Below are positions 33,090-41,187 of a stretch of DNA of 64,000 nucleotides, in pieces; the first letter of the stretch is position 1, and every line of letters begins with the position of its first letter. The DNA is from Kushneria phosphatilytica (GTDB taxonomy: Bacteria; Pseudomonadota; Gammaproteobacteria; Pseudomonadales; Halomonadaceae). Position numbers and translations under genes: made by a program. The stretch is taken from assembly GCF_008247605.1 (NCBI RefSeq), contig NZ_CP043420.1, positions 930,001 to 994,000 on the forward strand, in the 5' to 3' direction. The notes beneath the pieces were generated by a model. That model was not told where the DNA came from. It saw nothing but the letters and a program-made list of their open reading frames with translations, and did not search any database.

Positions 33090-34577
33090 TCAGGCAGGGC
33101 GATTTCGCCAGCGATGCCGCAGGGTCATCACAATGGAAATGACGGCCAGTGTCAGTAGTGCCAGTGAGATCGGCCGGGTGAAGAACAGGGTCCAGTCCTC
33201 GTTGGTCATCAGGGCGCGACGCAGATTGGTCTCGGCGATCGGTCCCAGAATCACACCCAGTACCAGCGGCGCCAGCGGGTAGCGGAGTTTGCTCAGGATA
33301 TAGCCGAGCACACCGATGCCCAGCAGCAGATAGATGTCGGTCAGACGATTGTTGAGCGCATAGGCACCGATGACGCAGCAGGTCAATACCACCGGCACGA
33401 TCACGTATTTGGGCACGCTGGTGACTCGCAGGAAGAGCCGCATGCTGGTCATGCAGACTGCCAGCATCAGAAAGGCGGCCACGAACATGGCCAGAAACAT
33501 GCCATAGACCAGGTCGGCATGATCAAGAATCAACCGGGGTCCGATGCCGATGCCATGAATCATCAGTGAGGCCATCAATACGGCATCCACGGCGCTGCCG
33601 GGAATGCCCAGCGCGATCAACGGTATCAATCCACCCCCGGCGGTTGACGAGTTGCCCGACTCCGAGGCAATAACGCCCTCCGGGGTGCCGGTGCCAAACT
33701 TCTCCGGCGTTTTCGAGGCCCGCCGTGCCTGATCGTAGGCGATCAGATTGGCGATGCTGCCGCCGGCGCCGGGTACGGCGCCGATGAAAACGCCGACCAG
33801 CGATGAGCGCAGCAGCCCCAGCGGGCGCGACAGCGTCTCACGCATGGCGTCCAGCGGACGAAACGAAACATGGCTGGGAATCAGCGCCTTGCCATGTCGG
33901 ACCTGCTCGGCGTCTTCCACCTCACCGAGCAACTGGCTGACGGCGAAAATGCCGATCAGCACCACCAGAAATGGAAAGCCGGCGGCCAGCAGGTCGGTAT
34001 CAAAGGTAAAACGGGGCACTCCCATCATTGGGTCAGGGCCGATGGTGGCGAGCAACAGTCCCAGCAGGCCACTCATCAATCCGCGCAGTACCGAGCGCCC
34101 CACCAGACTGGCCACCACCGTCATGGCGAACACGATCAGCGAAAAATACTCCCAGGCCCCCAGCTTGACCGCCACCATCGCCAGCGGCGGCGCTGCCATG
34201 ATCAACACGATGGCGCTGATGACCGCACCAAAGAACGAGGCCCAGACACCGATGGCCAGCGCCCGCCCGGGTTCGCCATTACGTGCCATGGGATAAGCGT
34301 CGAAGGTGGTTGCAACCGAAGAGGGCGTGCCCGGGATACCCAGCAGCGCCGCACTGATCAGTCCGCCCGTAGAGCCGCCGACATACACGGCCAGCATGGT
34401 GGCGATACCCTGTAGCGGGGGCATCTGAAAGGTCAGTGGCTGGGTCAGCACGATGGCCATGGTGATCGTGAAGCCGGGAATGGCCGCAGCGATAACCCCG
34501 GCGATCACCCCGATCAGCATGGTGAGCAGAGTGCTCAGGGTAAAGAGTTGGTCGATGCTGCTGAACAGCGCATCCAT
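33090..34577 (-). CDS. tctA: Tripartite tricarboxylate transporter, large membrane subunit TctA
   Basis: TctA is the roughly 12-helix permease of the TTT family, which takes up citrate and other carboxylates with a periplasmic binding protein. The 495-residue protein has the family duplications around GVIAGVIAAAIPGFTITMAIVL, YVGGSTGGLISAALLGIPGTPSS and its counterpart GVIASESGNSSTAGGGLIPL then IALGIPGSAVDAVLM. GGGAG precedes the ATG by 7 nt. It is last in the order tctC-tctB-tctA and is followed by a terminator. No TctDE-type sensor pair is adjacent. Confidence 0.94.
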   Translation of the reverse strand: MDALFSSIDQLFTLSTLLTMLIGVIAGVIAAAIPGFTITMAIVLTQPLTFQMPPLQGIATMLAVYVGGSTGGLISAALLGIPGTPSSVATTFDAYPMARNGEPGRALAIGVWASFFGAVISAIVLIMAAPPLAMVAVKLGAWEYFSLIVFAMTVVASLVGRSVLRGLMSGLLGLLLATIGPDPMMGVPRFTFDTDLLAAGFPFLVVLIGIFAVSQLLGEVEDAEQVRHGKALIPSHVSFRPLDAMRETLSRPLGLLRSSLVGVFIGAVPGAGGSIANLIAYDQARRASKTPEKFGTGTPEGVIASESGNSSTAGGGLIPLIALGIPGSAVDAVLMASLMIHGIGIGPRLILDHADLVYGMFLAMFVAAFLMLAVCMTSMRLFLRVTSVPKYVIVPVVLTCCVIGAYALNNRLTDIYLLLGIGVLGYILSKLRYPLAPLVLGVILGPIAETNLRRALMTNEDWTLFFTRPISLALLTLAVISIVMTLRHRWRNRPA

Positions 34578-34619
34578 GATCGATCTCCCGGAAGCCTTGT
34601 TGTTATCGGAAGCGGAGAC

Positions 34620-35147
34620 TCATCCCAGTACGCCGGTGGGCAACATGATGCTGAACACGCTTGCGAACAGCCATGCCAGCCCGAAGGAGAACACCAGCGA
34701 AATCGCGACGGCCACCCCCAGGCGGCGTGGCGTGCGGGCGCCCAGCAGGACCTGGGTGAGCAGTAGAAACAGCAGCGAAGCCACTGCAAATCCCAGCCAG
34801 GCTAGCGTCGCTATGTAGCCGGCGAAGAGCCCCAGTACGGCAAAGGCGAGACGGTGTTGCCAGAGCCACTGACGTACGGCTGCCTTCGGTATAGCCGCAG
34901 ATCCTGGCAGCAGACGCAGCTGTTCCACGATGATCGCCAGGTTGAATAGGATCAGCGTACCCAGCACCAGCCGTGGAAAGCTGCCCGAACCCAGCGGTTC
35001 CCACATCGAGGCGGGTAGATCCTCGGCGTGCCAGAACAGCAGAGCGAAACCGCCTGCCAGCAGTGCATTGAAGACAATATGTGCCAGCGCGCTGCCGCGT
35101 ACCCGGTCCGATTCGGACCGGGTGGCAGAGGTATGACCGGCGCTCAT
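34620..35147 (-). CDS. tctB: Tripartite tricarboxylate transporter, small membrane subunit TctB
   Basis: TctB is the four-helix small subunit of the TTT importer. The 175-residue protein has hydrophobic segments near residues 22-40, 52-70, 92-118 and 140-165, including IVFNALLAGGFALLFWHAEDLP and the family-typical GSGSFPRLVLG. The start codon overlaps the tctC stop (ATGA, 35144-35147). A perfect 10-bp hairpin lies 25-47 nt into the gene (35101-35123). Confidence 0.9.
   Translation of the reverse strand: MSAGHTSATRSESDRVRGSALAHIVFNALLAGGFALLFWHAEDLPASMWEPLGSGSFPRLVLGTLILFNLAIIVEQLRLLPGSAAIPKAAVRQWLWQHRLAFAVLGLFAGYIATLAWLGFAVASLLFLLLTQVLLGARTPRRLGVAVAISLVFSFGLAWLFASVFSIMLPTGVLG
35101..35123 (-). 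repeat. Strong hairpin at the tctC/tctB junction
   Basis: ACCCGGTCCG and CGGACCGGGT form a perfect 10-bp stem with a 3-nt loop, inside the first codons of tctB and just past the tctC stop. No T-run follows, so it is not a standard terminator. Hairpins here often stabilise the upstream binding-protein mRNA or reduce expression of the membrane subunits. That role is inference. Confidence 0.6.
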
Positions 35148-36151
35148 TTCTTCAGCTTCCCGGAGAGCCGGTTGAAGGTCTCATCGGTTTCGGAGAGATA
35201 TTCGCCATAGGCTTCGGGGCCCATGTACTCCACTTCGGCACCAGCGTTATGGGCGCCCTGAATGAAGTCCTTGTCCTGCGACTCCTTTTTCAGAGCCTGC
35301 GCCAGAATGTCGATGCGATCCTGCGGCGTTCCTTTCGGTGCGACAATGCCGCGGACCACAGTCAGCTCGATATCGTCTCCCAGTTCCTTGAAGGTCGGAA
35401 CGTCAGGTGTACGCTCGAGGCGCTTGTCGCTGCCCACCGCGAGAAAGCGCAGGTCGCCGTTTTTGACGAATTCGAGCGATGAAGAGATATCGCCGATTGC
35501 AGCGTCGATATGACCGCCGACCAGGGCTCGAATGCGTGCTCCGGTGCCTTCGAAGCCGACATAGTGGAACTGCAGGTTCTCGGCATCCTCGATCAGTGCT
35601 GCATCCACATGCGGGACGCCCCCCAGGGTGACACCCATGCGGATATCGCCGGGGTGGGATTTCGCGTATTTCACGAAGTCGCCATAGGTGTGCCACGGGC
35701 TGTCCCCGTTGACGACCAGATACTGAGGCGATGCGGTCATGGCCGCCACCGGTGTGAAATCGTCCCAGTTCAGCGGCGTCAAGCCTGTGTCATGGGAGAC
35801 CAGCAGCCCCTCATGAACCTGACCGACCGTGTAGCCATCGGGTTTTTTTTGACTCAATTGCTTGAGGCCCAGGGTGCCGCTGACGCCAGGCTGATTGATG
35901 ACCGGCATCGGCTGACCGAGATAGGGTTCGATGTGATTGGAGACGACCCGCATCAGGGTGTCGCTGCCGCCGCCCGGCGACCATGGCACGATGAACTGTA
36001 CCGGTTTCTCGGGATAATCGGCAGCCTGGGCAGCCGGAAGCGCTGCACTCATGGCAAGGCCGAGCGCCAGGGCCAGCACGAGTGGCCGCGGGGATGTATG
36101 CGCTGTATCGCCGATAGGGATAAATCGCTGTTTCAGGGAATTGAATCGCAT
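35144..36151 (-). CDS. tctC: Tripartite tricarboxylate transporter substrate-binding protein TctC
   Basis: TctC is the periplasmic receptor (Bug family) that delivers a carboxylate to TctAB. The 335-residue precursor has an N-terminal basic leader, a hydrophobic core (LVLALALGLAMSAALP) and the likely cleavage site AAQA-AD. The mature part begins YPEKPVQFIVPWSPGGGSDT, the Bug-family signature, and contains GVTLGGVPHVDAALIEDA and ALVGGHIDAAIGDISSS. AAGGA lies 7 nt before the ATG. It is the first gene of tctCBA, 133 bp after the chrA pair. The ligand cannot be assigned. Confidence 0.94.
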   Translation of the reverse strand: MRFNSLKQRFIPIGDTAHTSPRPLVLALALGLAMSAALPAAQAADYPEKPVQFIVPWSPGGGSDTLMRVVSNHIEPYLGQPMPVINQPGVSGTLGLKQLSQKKPDGYTVGQVHEGLLVSHDTGLTPLNWDDFTPVAAMTASPQYLVVNGDSPWHTYGDFVKYAKSHPGDIRMGVTLGGVPHVDAALIEDAENLQFHYVGFEGTGARIRALVGGHIDAAIGDISSSLEFVKNGDLRFLAVGSDKRLERTPDVPTFKELGDDIELTVVRGIVAPKGTPQDRIDILAQALKKESQDKDFIQGAHNAGAEVEYMGPEAYGEYLSETDETFNRLSGKLKK

Positions 36152-36284
36152 GGTGTTGTCCTTGTTTGATGGCGGATTGCGAAACGATGCCGTTATGCGT
36201 TGTGTTCAGTCTGTTGGTCGTCTTTGTTGAAACCTGCCTCCGATAGTGGATTGTGATCGATGGATTGATCTCTCAGCGGGGCGC

Positions 36285-36818
36285 TTATCGGCCCAGAAAG
36301 AGGGCGCCGTAGCCGAGCCCCAGACAGACCACGAAAGCGGGATGCAATCGGGTGCCCATCAGCAATGCGGCGGCCACCGTGCCGATACCCAGCGTCTGCC
36401 AGAGCCCCGGCCCCTGCATGCCTTCGCGAAAGAATGACCAGACCAGCGCGCCCATCAGGACCATGATGACCGGCCGGACCCACTGACTCATCGACTTCAC
36501 CTTGATCGAGTCGCGAAAGCGGTAGAGCACACCGAGGGCGACCAGCATCAGAATCAGCGAGGGCGCCACGGTGGCGAAAACAGCGATCAGGGCACCGGGG
36601 GTTCCTGCCACGTCGAAGCCGATATAGCCGGCCATCTTGGTGGCAATCGGGCTGGGCAATGCATTGCCCAGTGCCAGCGTCTGGGCAAAATGTTCGGCAC
36701 TCATCCAGCCATAACGCCCGACCACTTCGTTCTCGATCAGCGGAATGATGGCCGGCCCACCGCCATACCCGATGATGTTGGGAATGAAAAAGGCCAGAAA
36801 CAGCTGCCAGTAGATCAT
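36285..36818 (-). CDS. chrA: ChrA-type transporter, short-chain subunit 2
   Basis: This 177-residue membrane protein is one half of a split CHR-family transporter. It shows IPNIIGYGGGPAIIPLIENEVV and ALGNALPSPIATKMAGYIGF, the conserved GGGP and NxLPGPxA-type motifs. The start overlaps the stop of the preceding chrA by 4 nt (ATGA, 36815-36818), so equal synthesis is expected. Short CHR proteins encoded in pairs with opposite topologies act together. Chromate efflux is the known role in some, but the physiological substrate here is unknown. Confidence 0.85.
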   Translation of the reverse strand: MIYWQLFLAFFIPNIIGYGGGPAIIPLIENEVVGRYGWMSAEHFAQTLALGNALPSPIATKMAGYIGFDVAGTPGALIAVFATVAPSLILMLVALGVLYRFRDSIKVKSMSQWVRPVIMVLMGALVWSFFREGMQGPGLWQTLGIGTVAAALLMGTRLHPAFVVCLGLGYGALFLGR

Positions 36819-37390
36819 TCGGTTTGGTCCTTCTGGTGGCGGCGAGGTTCGGGGCGCAACAGGGCAGCCATCAGCAGGACCGCGATGACGATGCCCGGGT
36901 GTACGCCCAGCCCGAAGATCAGGCCTGCGGCCACCAGTCCCATCAGTGCGGCGAGCCACCAGCCCAGCGATTGCCGCGCCTTCTGCCAGAAATCCCAGGT
37001 GAGCTGAATCATCATCACCATGACTACCGGCACCACGCCCTGGCCCATGCCGGCGATCCAGCGCTCGTCGCGGTGCGCCATATAGAGCCCCAGCAGTGCG
37101 ATCATGGCGATGATGCAGGGCACCATCACAGCGAGGGTGGCATTGAGTGCTCCGATCAGTCCGCCGACACGATGGCCGATGGTGCCGGCCATCTTGGTCG
37201 CAATCGGGCCGGGCAGGGTATTGCCGATGGCCAGCACATCGGAGAACTCATCGTCGCTCATCCACTGGTAGCGCTTGACCACTTCTGCGTGCACCAGCGG
37301 AATCATTGACGGTCCGCCGCCAAAGCCCAGCAGCCCGATGCGCAGAAAAGCGAGACAGAGTCGCCCCTGGGTATGCAGCATGCCGCTCAT
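36815..37390 (-). CDS. chrA: ChrA-type transporter, short-chain subunit 1
   Basis: This 191-residue half-transporter is related to the downstream gene. It has IGLLGFGGGPSMIPLVHAEVV, AIGNTLPGPIATKMAGTIGH and about five to six hydrophobic segments. The ATG lies 2 nt after the ggt stop, so it is in an operon with the gamma-glutamyltransferase-like gene. Fusing the two halves would give the length of a classic ChrA (about 400). The link with an amidohydrolase rather than a resistance gene makes a metabolite substrate as plausible as chromate. Confidence 0.85.
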   Translation of the reverse strand: MSGMLHTQGRLCLAFLRIGLLGFGGGPSMIPLVHAEVVKRYQWMSDDEFSDVLAIGNTLPGPIATKMAGTIGHRVGGLIGALNATLAVMVPCIIAMIALLGLYMAHRDERWIAGMGQGVVPVVMVMMIQLTWDFWQKARQSLGWWLAALMGLVAAGLIFGLGVHPGIVIAVLLMAALLRPEPRRHQKDQTE

Positions 37391-37392
37391 GT

Positions 37393-39021
37393 TCAGAGCA
37401 CCGCGATGGCAGAGTCGGCGCGCGGCTCGGTACCGCCACAGAGCACACCGCTGGCCGGGTCGCGAATGATGATCTGACCACGCCCGAAGCCGGTAAGATC
37501 AAATGCCAGTTCCATGTCGTGGCCGCGCTCGGCCATCTCGCGGACCAGGTGAGCGGGATAGCCATGCTCGATACCGATACGGCGGCCACCCATCCACTGC
37601 CAGCGCGGTGCATCGAGTGCCGCCTGTGGATTGAGTCCGAAATCGAGCAGATTCATCACCACCTGCATGTGCCCCTGTGGTTGCATGAACCCGCCCATTA
37701 CGCCAAACGGCCCCAGCGCCTCGCCATTGCGGGTCAGGAAACCCGGAATGATGGTGTGAAACGGCTTCTTGCCGGGGGCAAGGGTATTGTCGTGATCGGG
37801 ATCGAGGGTAAAGCCGTGCCCACGATTGTGCAGCGCGATACCGGTCTCCGGCACCACCACGCCCGAACCGAAGCCGTGATAGTTGCTCTGGATAAAGGAG
37901 ACCATATTGCCTTCGCCATCGGCGGTGGCGAGATAGACAGTGCCGCCGGCCTGCGGTTCGCCCGGCACGGGGTCGATTGCCCGCTCACCGATCAGGCGGC
38001 GACGGGTCGCAGCGTACTCATGGCTGAGCAGCGTGGAGACCGGGGTGCGCATGTGTTCGGCATGGGCGATGAAGCGGTGTCCATCGGTATAGGCGAGCTT
38101 CATCGCCTCGCACTGGCGGTGCAGTACGCTGACATCATCCCGACCGTGCAGGTCGTTATAGCCGCTCATGATGTTGAGCCCCATCAGAGCCACCAGCCCC
38201 TGGCCGTTGGGCGGAATCTCCCACACATCGACGCCGCGGTAATTCGTCGAGATCGGTTCGACCCACTCCGCCTGATGAGCGGCAAGATCACTGGCACGCA
38301 GATAGCCACCGGTCTCGCGTGAGAAGGCATCGATGCTTTCGGCCAGTTCGCCGCGATAGAAACTCTCGCACTGCGTCTGCGCCAGTGACTCCAGGGTTCG
38401 AGCATGTGCCTCGCTGGTGAACAGCTCGCCGGGTTGCGGTGCTCGGCCGCCGGGCGTAAAGGTATCGAACCACGCCCGGGTCGAGGCCTGGGTGAAAACC
38501 GGACGAAAGCGCGCTTCGGCACGCTGCCAGAGTTCACTGATGACCGGTGAGACCGGAAAACCCTCGCGCGCCAGTTGAATGGCGGGCGCCAGCAGTTCGG
38601 CGAAATCGAGCCGGCCGAAGCGCTGTGACAGGGCTGCCCAGGCCGAAGGTGCGCCGGGTACGGTGACCGGTGTCCAGCCGTAGAGTGGCATCTCCTTGTG
38701 GCCTTCTCCTGTCACTGCTTCTCGGGTCAGGGCGGCTGGCGCCACGCCACTGGCGTTGAGTCCGTGCAGTTTGCTCTGACCGCTGTCATCACGTATCCAG
38801 ACGAGCGCAAAGGCATCGCCACCGATGCCGTTGGAAGTCGGTTCAACTACGGTCAGGGCGGCCGCCGTGGCAATTGCGGCATCAACGGCGTTACCGCCGC
38901 GCGCCAGCATGTCGCGGCCGGCCTGCGCTGCCAACGGCTGAGTGGCGGCGACCATGCCATTACGGGCATAGGTGGCACTGCGCTGAGAAGCGTACGGATT
39001 CTGCTGGGAGAAGGGCGTCAC
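37393..39021 (-). CDS. Gamma-glutamyltransferase family protein
   Basis: This 542-residue protein of the Ntn-hydrolase gamma-glutamyltransferase family self-cleaves before a catalytic Thr. The large-subunit part contains GMVAATQPLAAQAGRDMLARGGNAVDAAIA as two adjacent blocks, TSNGIGGDAFALVW, and WEIPPNGQGLVALM. The probable nucleophile Thr is in EPQAGGTVYLATADGEGNMV. The small subunit has QSNYHGFGSGVVVPETG and GFMQPQGHMQVVMNLLDFG. No signal peptide is seen, so it is probably cytoplasmic, unlike classical Ggt. The start is set at GTG 39021, with GGAG 10 nt upstream; longer frames would run through the divergent regulator's promoter region. The substrate is unknown. Confidence 0.85.
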   Translation of the reverse strand: MTPFSQQNPYASQRSATYARNGMVAATQPLAAQAGRDMLARGGNAVDAAIATAAALTVVEPTSNGIGGDAFALVWIRDDSGQSKLHGLNASGVAPAALTREAVTGEGHKEMPLYGWTPVTVPGAPSAWAALSQRFGRLDFAELLAPAIQLAREGFPVSPVISELWQRAEARFRPVFTQASTRAWFDTFTPGGRAPQPGELFTSEAHARTLESLAQTQCESFYRGELAESIDAFSRETGGYLRASDLAAHQAEWVEPISTNYRGVDVWEIPPNGQGLVALMGLNIMSGYNDLHGRDDVSVLHRQCEAMKLAYTDGHRFIAHAEHMRTPVSTLLSHEYAATRRRLIGERAIDPVPGEPQAGGTVYLATADGEGNMVSFIQSNYHGFGSGVVVPETGIALHNRGHGFTLDPDHDNTLAPGKKPFHTIIPGFLTRNGEALGPFGVMGGFMQPQGHMQVVMNLLDFGLNPQAALDAPRWQWMGGRRIGIEHGYPAHLVREMAERGHDMELAFDLTGFGRGQIIIRDPASGVLCGGTEPRADSAIAVL

Positions 39022-39108
39022 CGGAGGTGGTCTCCATGCCGATGTTGTGAGTTGTTGTCGGCTAAGGCCGATGTGTATGCTGCTGACGAAACAGGAATCG
39101 ATTAAATC

Positions 39109-39126
39109 CAGAAAATCGATTTTCTG
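39109..39126. promoter_or_regulatory. Perfect 18-bp palindrome between ggt and the GntR gene
   Basis: CAGAAAATCGATTTTCTG is an exact inverted repeat midway in the 176-bp divergent gap. A FadR-subfamily regulator gene starts 72 nt to the right and the ggt gene 88 nt to the left. It is a good candidate operator controlling both directions; binding is inferred. Confidence 0.6.
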
Positions 39127-39197
39127 TGACTTACTATGCTGAGCGCCGCTTGACGCTGTCAACGCCTGTTCACCTGCAAGAGAGTCATCCCGTTGCA

Positions 39198-39845
39198 ATG
39201 ACTGCCGAATCCGTTTCCGAGCTCTACGATGCCTTGCGTCGCGATTTGATCAACGGCTGCTATGGGGCCGGTGAAAAGCTCGCGATCACGACGCTGAAAA
39301 AACGTTATGGGGTAGGGCTGAGTCCACTACGCGAGACGCTTAACCGACTGGCAGCAGTGGGATTACTGGAGCAGTCCCATCAGCGTGGCTTCCGGGTGCC
39401 GCGTCTCACCCGGGCGGCACTGGATGATGTCGCCACGCTCAGGCGACAACTGGAAGGGGAGGCGCTGGAGCAGGCCATTGCCAGGGGAGACCATGAGTGG
39501 GAGGTCGAGCTGGTCGCAGCATTGCATCGACTCAGGCAGCATCAGGGGGATTTCGACAGTAGATCCCACGAACACTGGGAGTTGATGCATGCCCGCTTTC
39601 ACAAGGCGCTGGTGGCTGGCTGTGGCTCGCCGTGGCGGTTGCGATTTCTGGAACAACTCTACGATCAGTTTGATCGCTATCGACGGCTGGCGCCACAGCT
39701 CGAGCAACGGCGCGAGCAGCTCGACGATCAGCATGCCCGGCTGGTCGAGTATGCGCTGGCACGTGATGCCCAACAGGCTCGGGCCCTGCTTGAGGCACAC
39801 ATTGAACTCTCCTGGACGGTCGCCCTGCAAAGCTGTAATGAGTAG
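39198..39845 (+). CDS. GntR/FCD family transcriptional regulator
   Basis: The 215-residue protein has an N-terminal winged helix (YDALRRDLINGCYGAGEKLAI; YGVGLSPLRETLNRLAAVGLL) and an FCD effector domain with the metal/ligand pattern (EHWELMHARFHKALVAGC). The ATG at 39198 is adopted because the domain begins just after it; the upstream frame crosses the palindrome. It is divergent from ggt-chrA-chrA and probably represses that operon in the absence of a carboxylate ligand. It is convergent with yigZ, with only 8 nt between the stops. Confidence 0.85.
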   Translation: MTAESVSELYDALRRDLINGCYGAGEKLAITTLKKRYGVGLSPLRETLNRLAAVGLLEQSHQRGFRVPRLTRAALDDVATLRRQLEGEALEQAIARGDHEWEVELVAALHRLRQHQGDFDSRSHEHWELMHARFHKALVAGCGSPWRLRFLEQLYDQFDRYRRLAPQLEQRREQLDDQHARLVEYALARDAQQARALLEAHIELSWTVALQSCNE

Positions 39846-39853
39846 CGAGGCCG

Positions 39854-40480
39854 TCAGCTCGTTGCGGGATCGTGCAGGCTCAGTCGCCCACCCACGCGCG
39901 AAGTGAGTTCGCTGAAGTCATTACCGCCATCCTCGGGCCAGGCGATCGTCAGGAGGACTCCTTCGGCGCCATAATCGGCGCTGAGCACTTCGCCCTCATG
40001 CTCATCCAGCCAGCTGCGGGCAAGATGCTCTGCCGCAAAATCGACACCCAGTGTCAGCTTGCGGCGGGGCACTTCAAGACGCGTCGGCAGTGCGTCGAGT
40101 GTTCGGCTCACCGTTTGAGCGTAGGCGCGAGCCAATCCGCCGGTACCCAGTTTGGTGCCACCGAAATAGCGCGTTACCACGCAGGCGATCCGGCCCAGTC
40201 CGCTGCCTTCGAGCACCTGATACATGGGACGTCCGGCAGTACCGCCGGGTTCACCATCATCGGCAAAGCCAATCGCCTGTTGTTCCCCCGGTGGGCCGGC
40301 AATGAAGGCCAGGCAGTGATGGCTGGCATCCGGATAGTATTGACGCGCCCGTGTTACCAGCTGTTGGGCAACTTCCGGTGTTTTCGCGGCGGCGCACCAG
40401 CCGATGAAACGACTTTTGTTAACCTCGATGTCGGCCACGTGGCAGTTATCGACACCGACGGCGGGCATGTAATAGCGCAA
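39854..40480 (-). CDS. yigZ: YigZ/IMPACT family protein
   Basis: The 208-residue protein belongs to the UPF0029/IMPACT family, found from bacteria to eukaryotes. The domain is seen in EVNKSRFIGWCAAAKT, DASHHCLAFIAGPPGE, GFADDGEPGGTAGRPMYQVLEG and RYFGGTKLGTGGLARAY. A smaller C-terminal domain follows. The biochemical role is not established. The start is either TTG at 40480 (GGA 7 nt upstream, aligning with E. coli YigZ) or ATG at 40468. It follows the LexA-like gene on the same strand by 15 nt, so the two may be co-transcribed. Confidence 0.85.
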   Translation of the reverse strand: MRYYMPAVGVDNCHVADIEVNKSRFIGWCAAAKTPEVAQQLVTRARQYYPDASHHCLAFIAGPPGEQQAIGFADDGEPGGTAGRPMYQVLEGSGLGRIACVVTRYFGGTKLGTGGLARAYAQTVSRTLDALPTRLEVPRRKLTLGVDFAAEHLARSWLDEHEGEVLSADYGAEGVLLTIAWPEDGGNDFSELTSRVGGRLSLHDPATS

Positions 40481-40495
40481 GGGTGATTCCGGAGG

Positions 40496-40975
40496 TCAGG
40501 CTGCCTGGTCCGGGGCCGGACGGCGGGCGACGCCCATCACCAGTCCCAGCACCTGGACATCATCATTTTTCAGATGAATCGGGGCCATTTCACGATTGGC
40601 CGGCTCGAGCCGGACACCGGATTTATCGATATAGAGTCGCTTGAGGGTAACTTCCTGATTATTGATCAGTACCACGGCGGTCTCACCGTTTTCAGCGGAT
40701 TCGAAACGCTCGATGATGATGATATCGCCATCATGGATATTACAGTCGATCATCGATTCGCCGCGCACCCGTAGTGCGTAGGTGTTGCGTCTTACCATGC
40801 GCGAGGGGATGCGCACCGTCTCGTCGTTCTGGCAGGCCTCCATCGGCAGGCCGGCAGCCACCGTGCCCAGCAGCGGGATATCTACCAGGTCACTGGCGTC
40901 GATCTCCTCCCAGGCATCGTCGGTCAGTGGAATATTGGGGCGGCGGTGCAGAAAACGCGGTTCAGCGTACGGCAT
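40496..40975 (-). CDS. LexA/UmuD-like S24 self-cleaving peptidase lacking a DNA-binding domain
   Basis: The 159-residue protein matches the C-terminal half of LexA: cleavage site Ala41-Gly42 in LLGTVAAGLPMEA, catalytic Ser74 in RVRGESMIDCNIHDGD and Lys112 in NQEVTLKRLY. The first 30 residues have no helix-turn-helix, and the ATG at 40975 (AGGGAG 8 nt upstream) excludes one; the preceding frame does not encode a winged helix either. UmuD has this architecture, but no umuC lies beside it. It could be a RecA-responsive accessory protein. No convincing LexA box is upstream. Confidence 0.78.
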   Translation of the reverse strand: MPYAEPRFLHRRPNIPLTDDAWEEIDASDLVDIPLLGTVAAGLPMEACQNDETVRIPSRMVRRNTYALRVRGESMIDCNIHDGDIIIIERFESAENGETAVVLINNQEVTLKRLYIDKSGVRLEPANREMAPIHLKNDDVQVLGLVMGVARRPAPDQAA

Positions 40976-41187
40976 GCGATAACTCCCTGCGACGAAAACG
41001 AGGCATCCTGCGGGTAATCGACGAGGCTGACGCCTCGTGCAGGCCATCGTCACATTCCCTGACAGTGGCCGGAGAACCAACCGGCATCATAGCAGCCGCG
41101 CACGGGACGTGGAATGTAACGAATGGGGTAAGGTGCAGGGCGTTGTCCGGCAGTTGCCGGTTCAAGGCCTGAGGCTGTTCGCTTCGC

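Noticed and set aside
41027-41042. CTG-N10-CAG upstream of the LexA-like peptidase gene
   Set aside because: The spacer is GC-rich and lacks the CTGT/ACAG extension; it is expected by chance and overlaps a local GC-rich inverted repeat.
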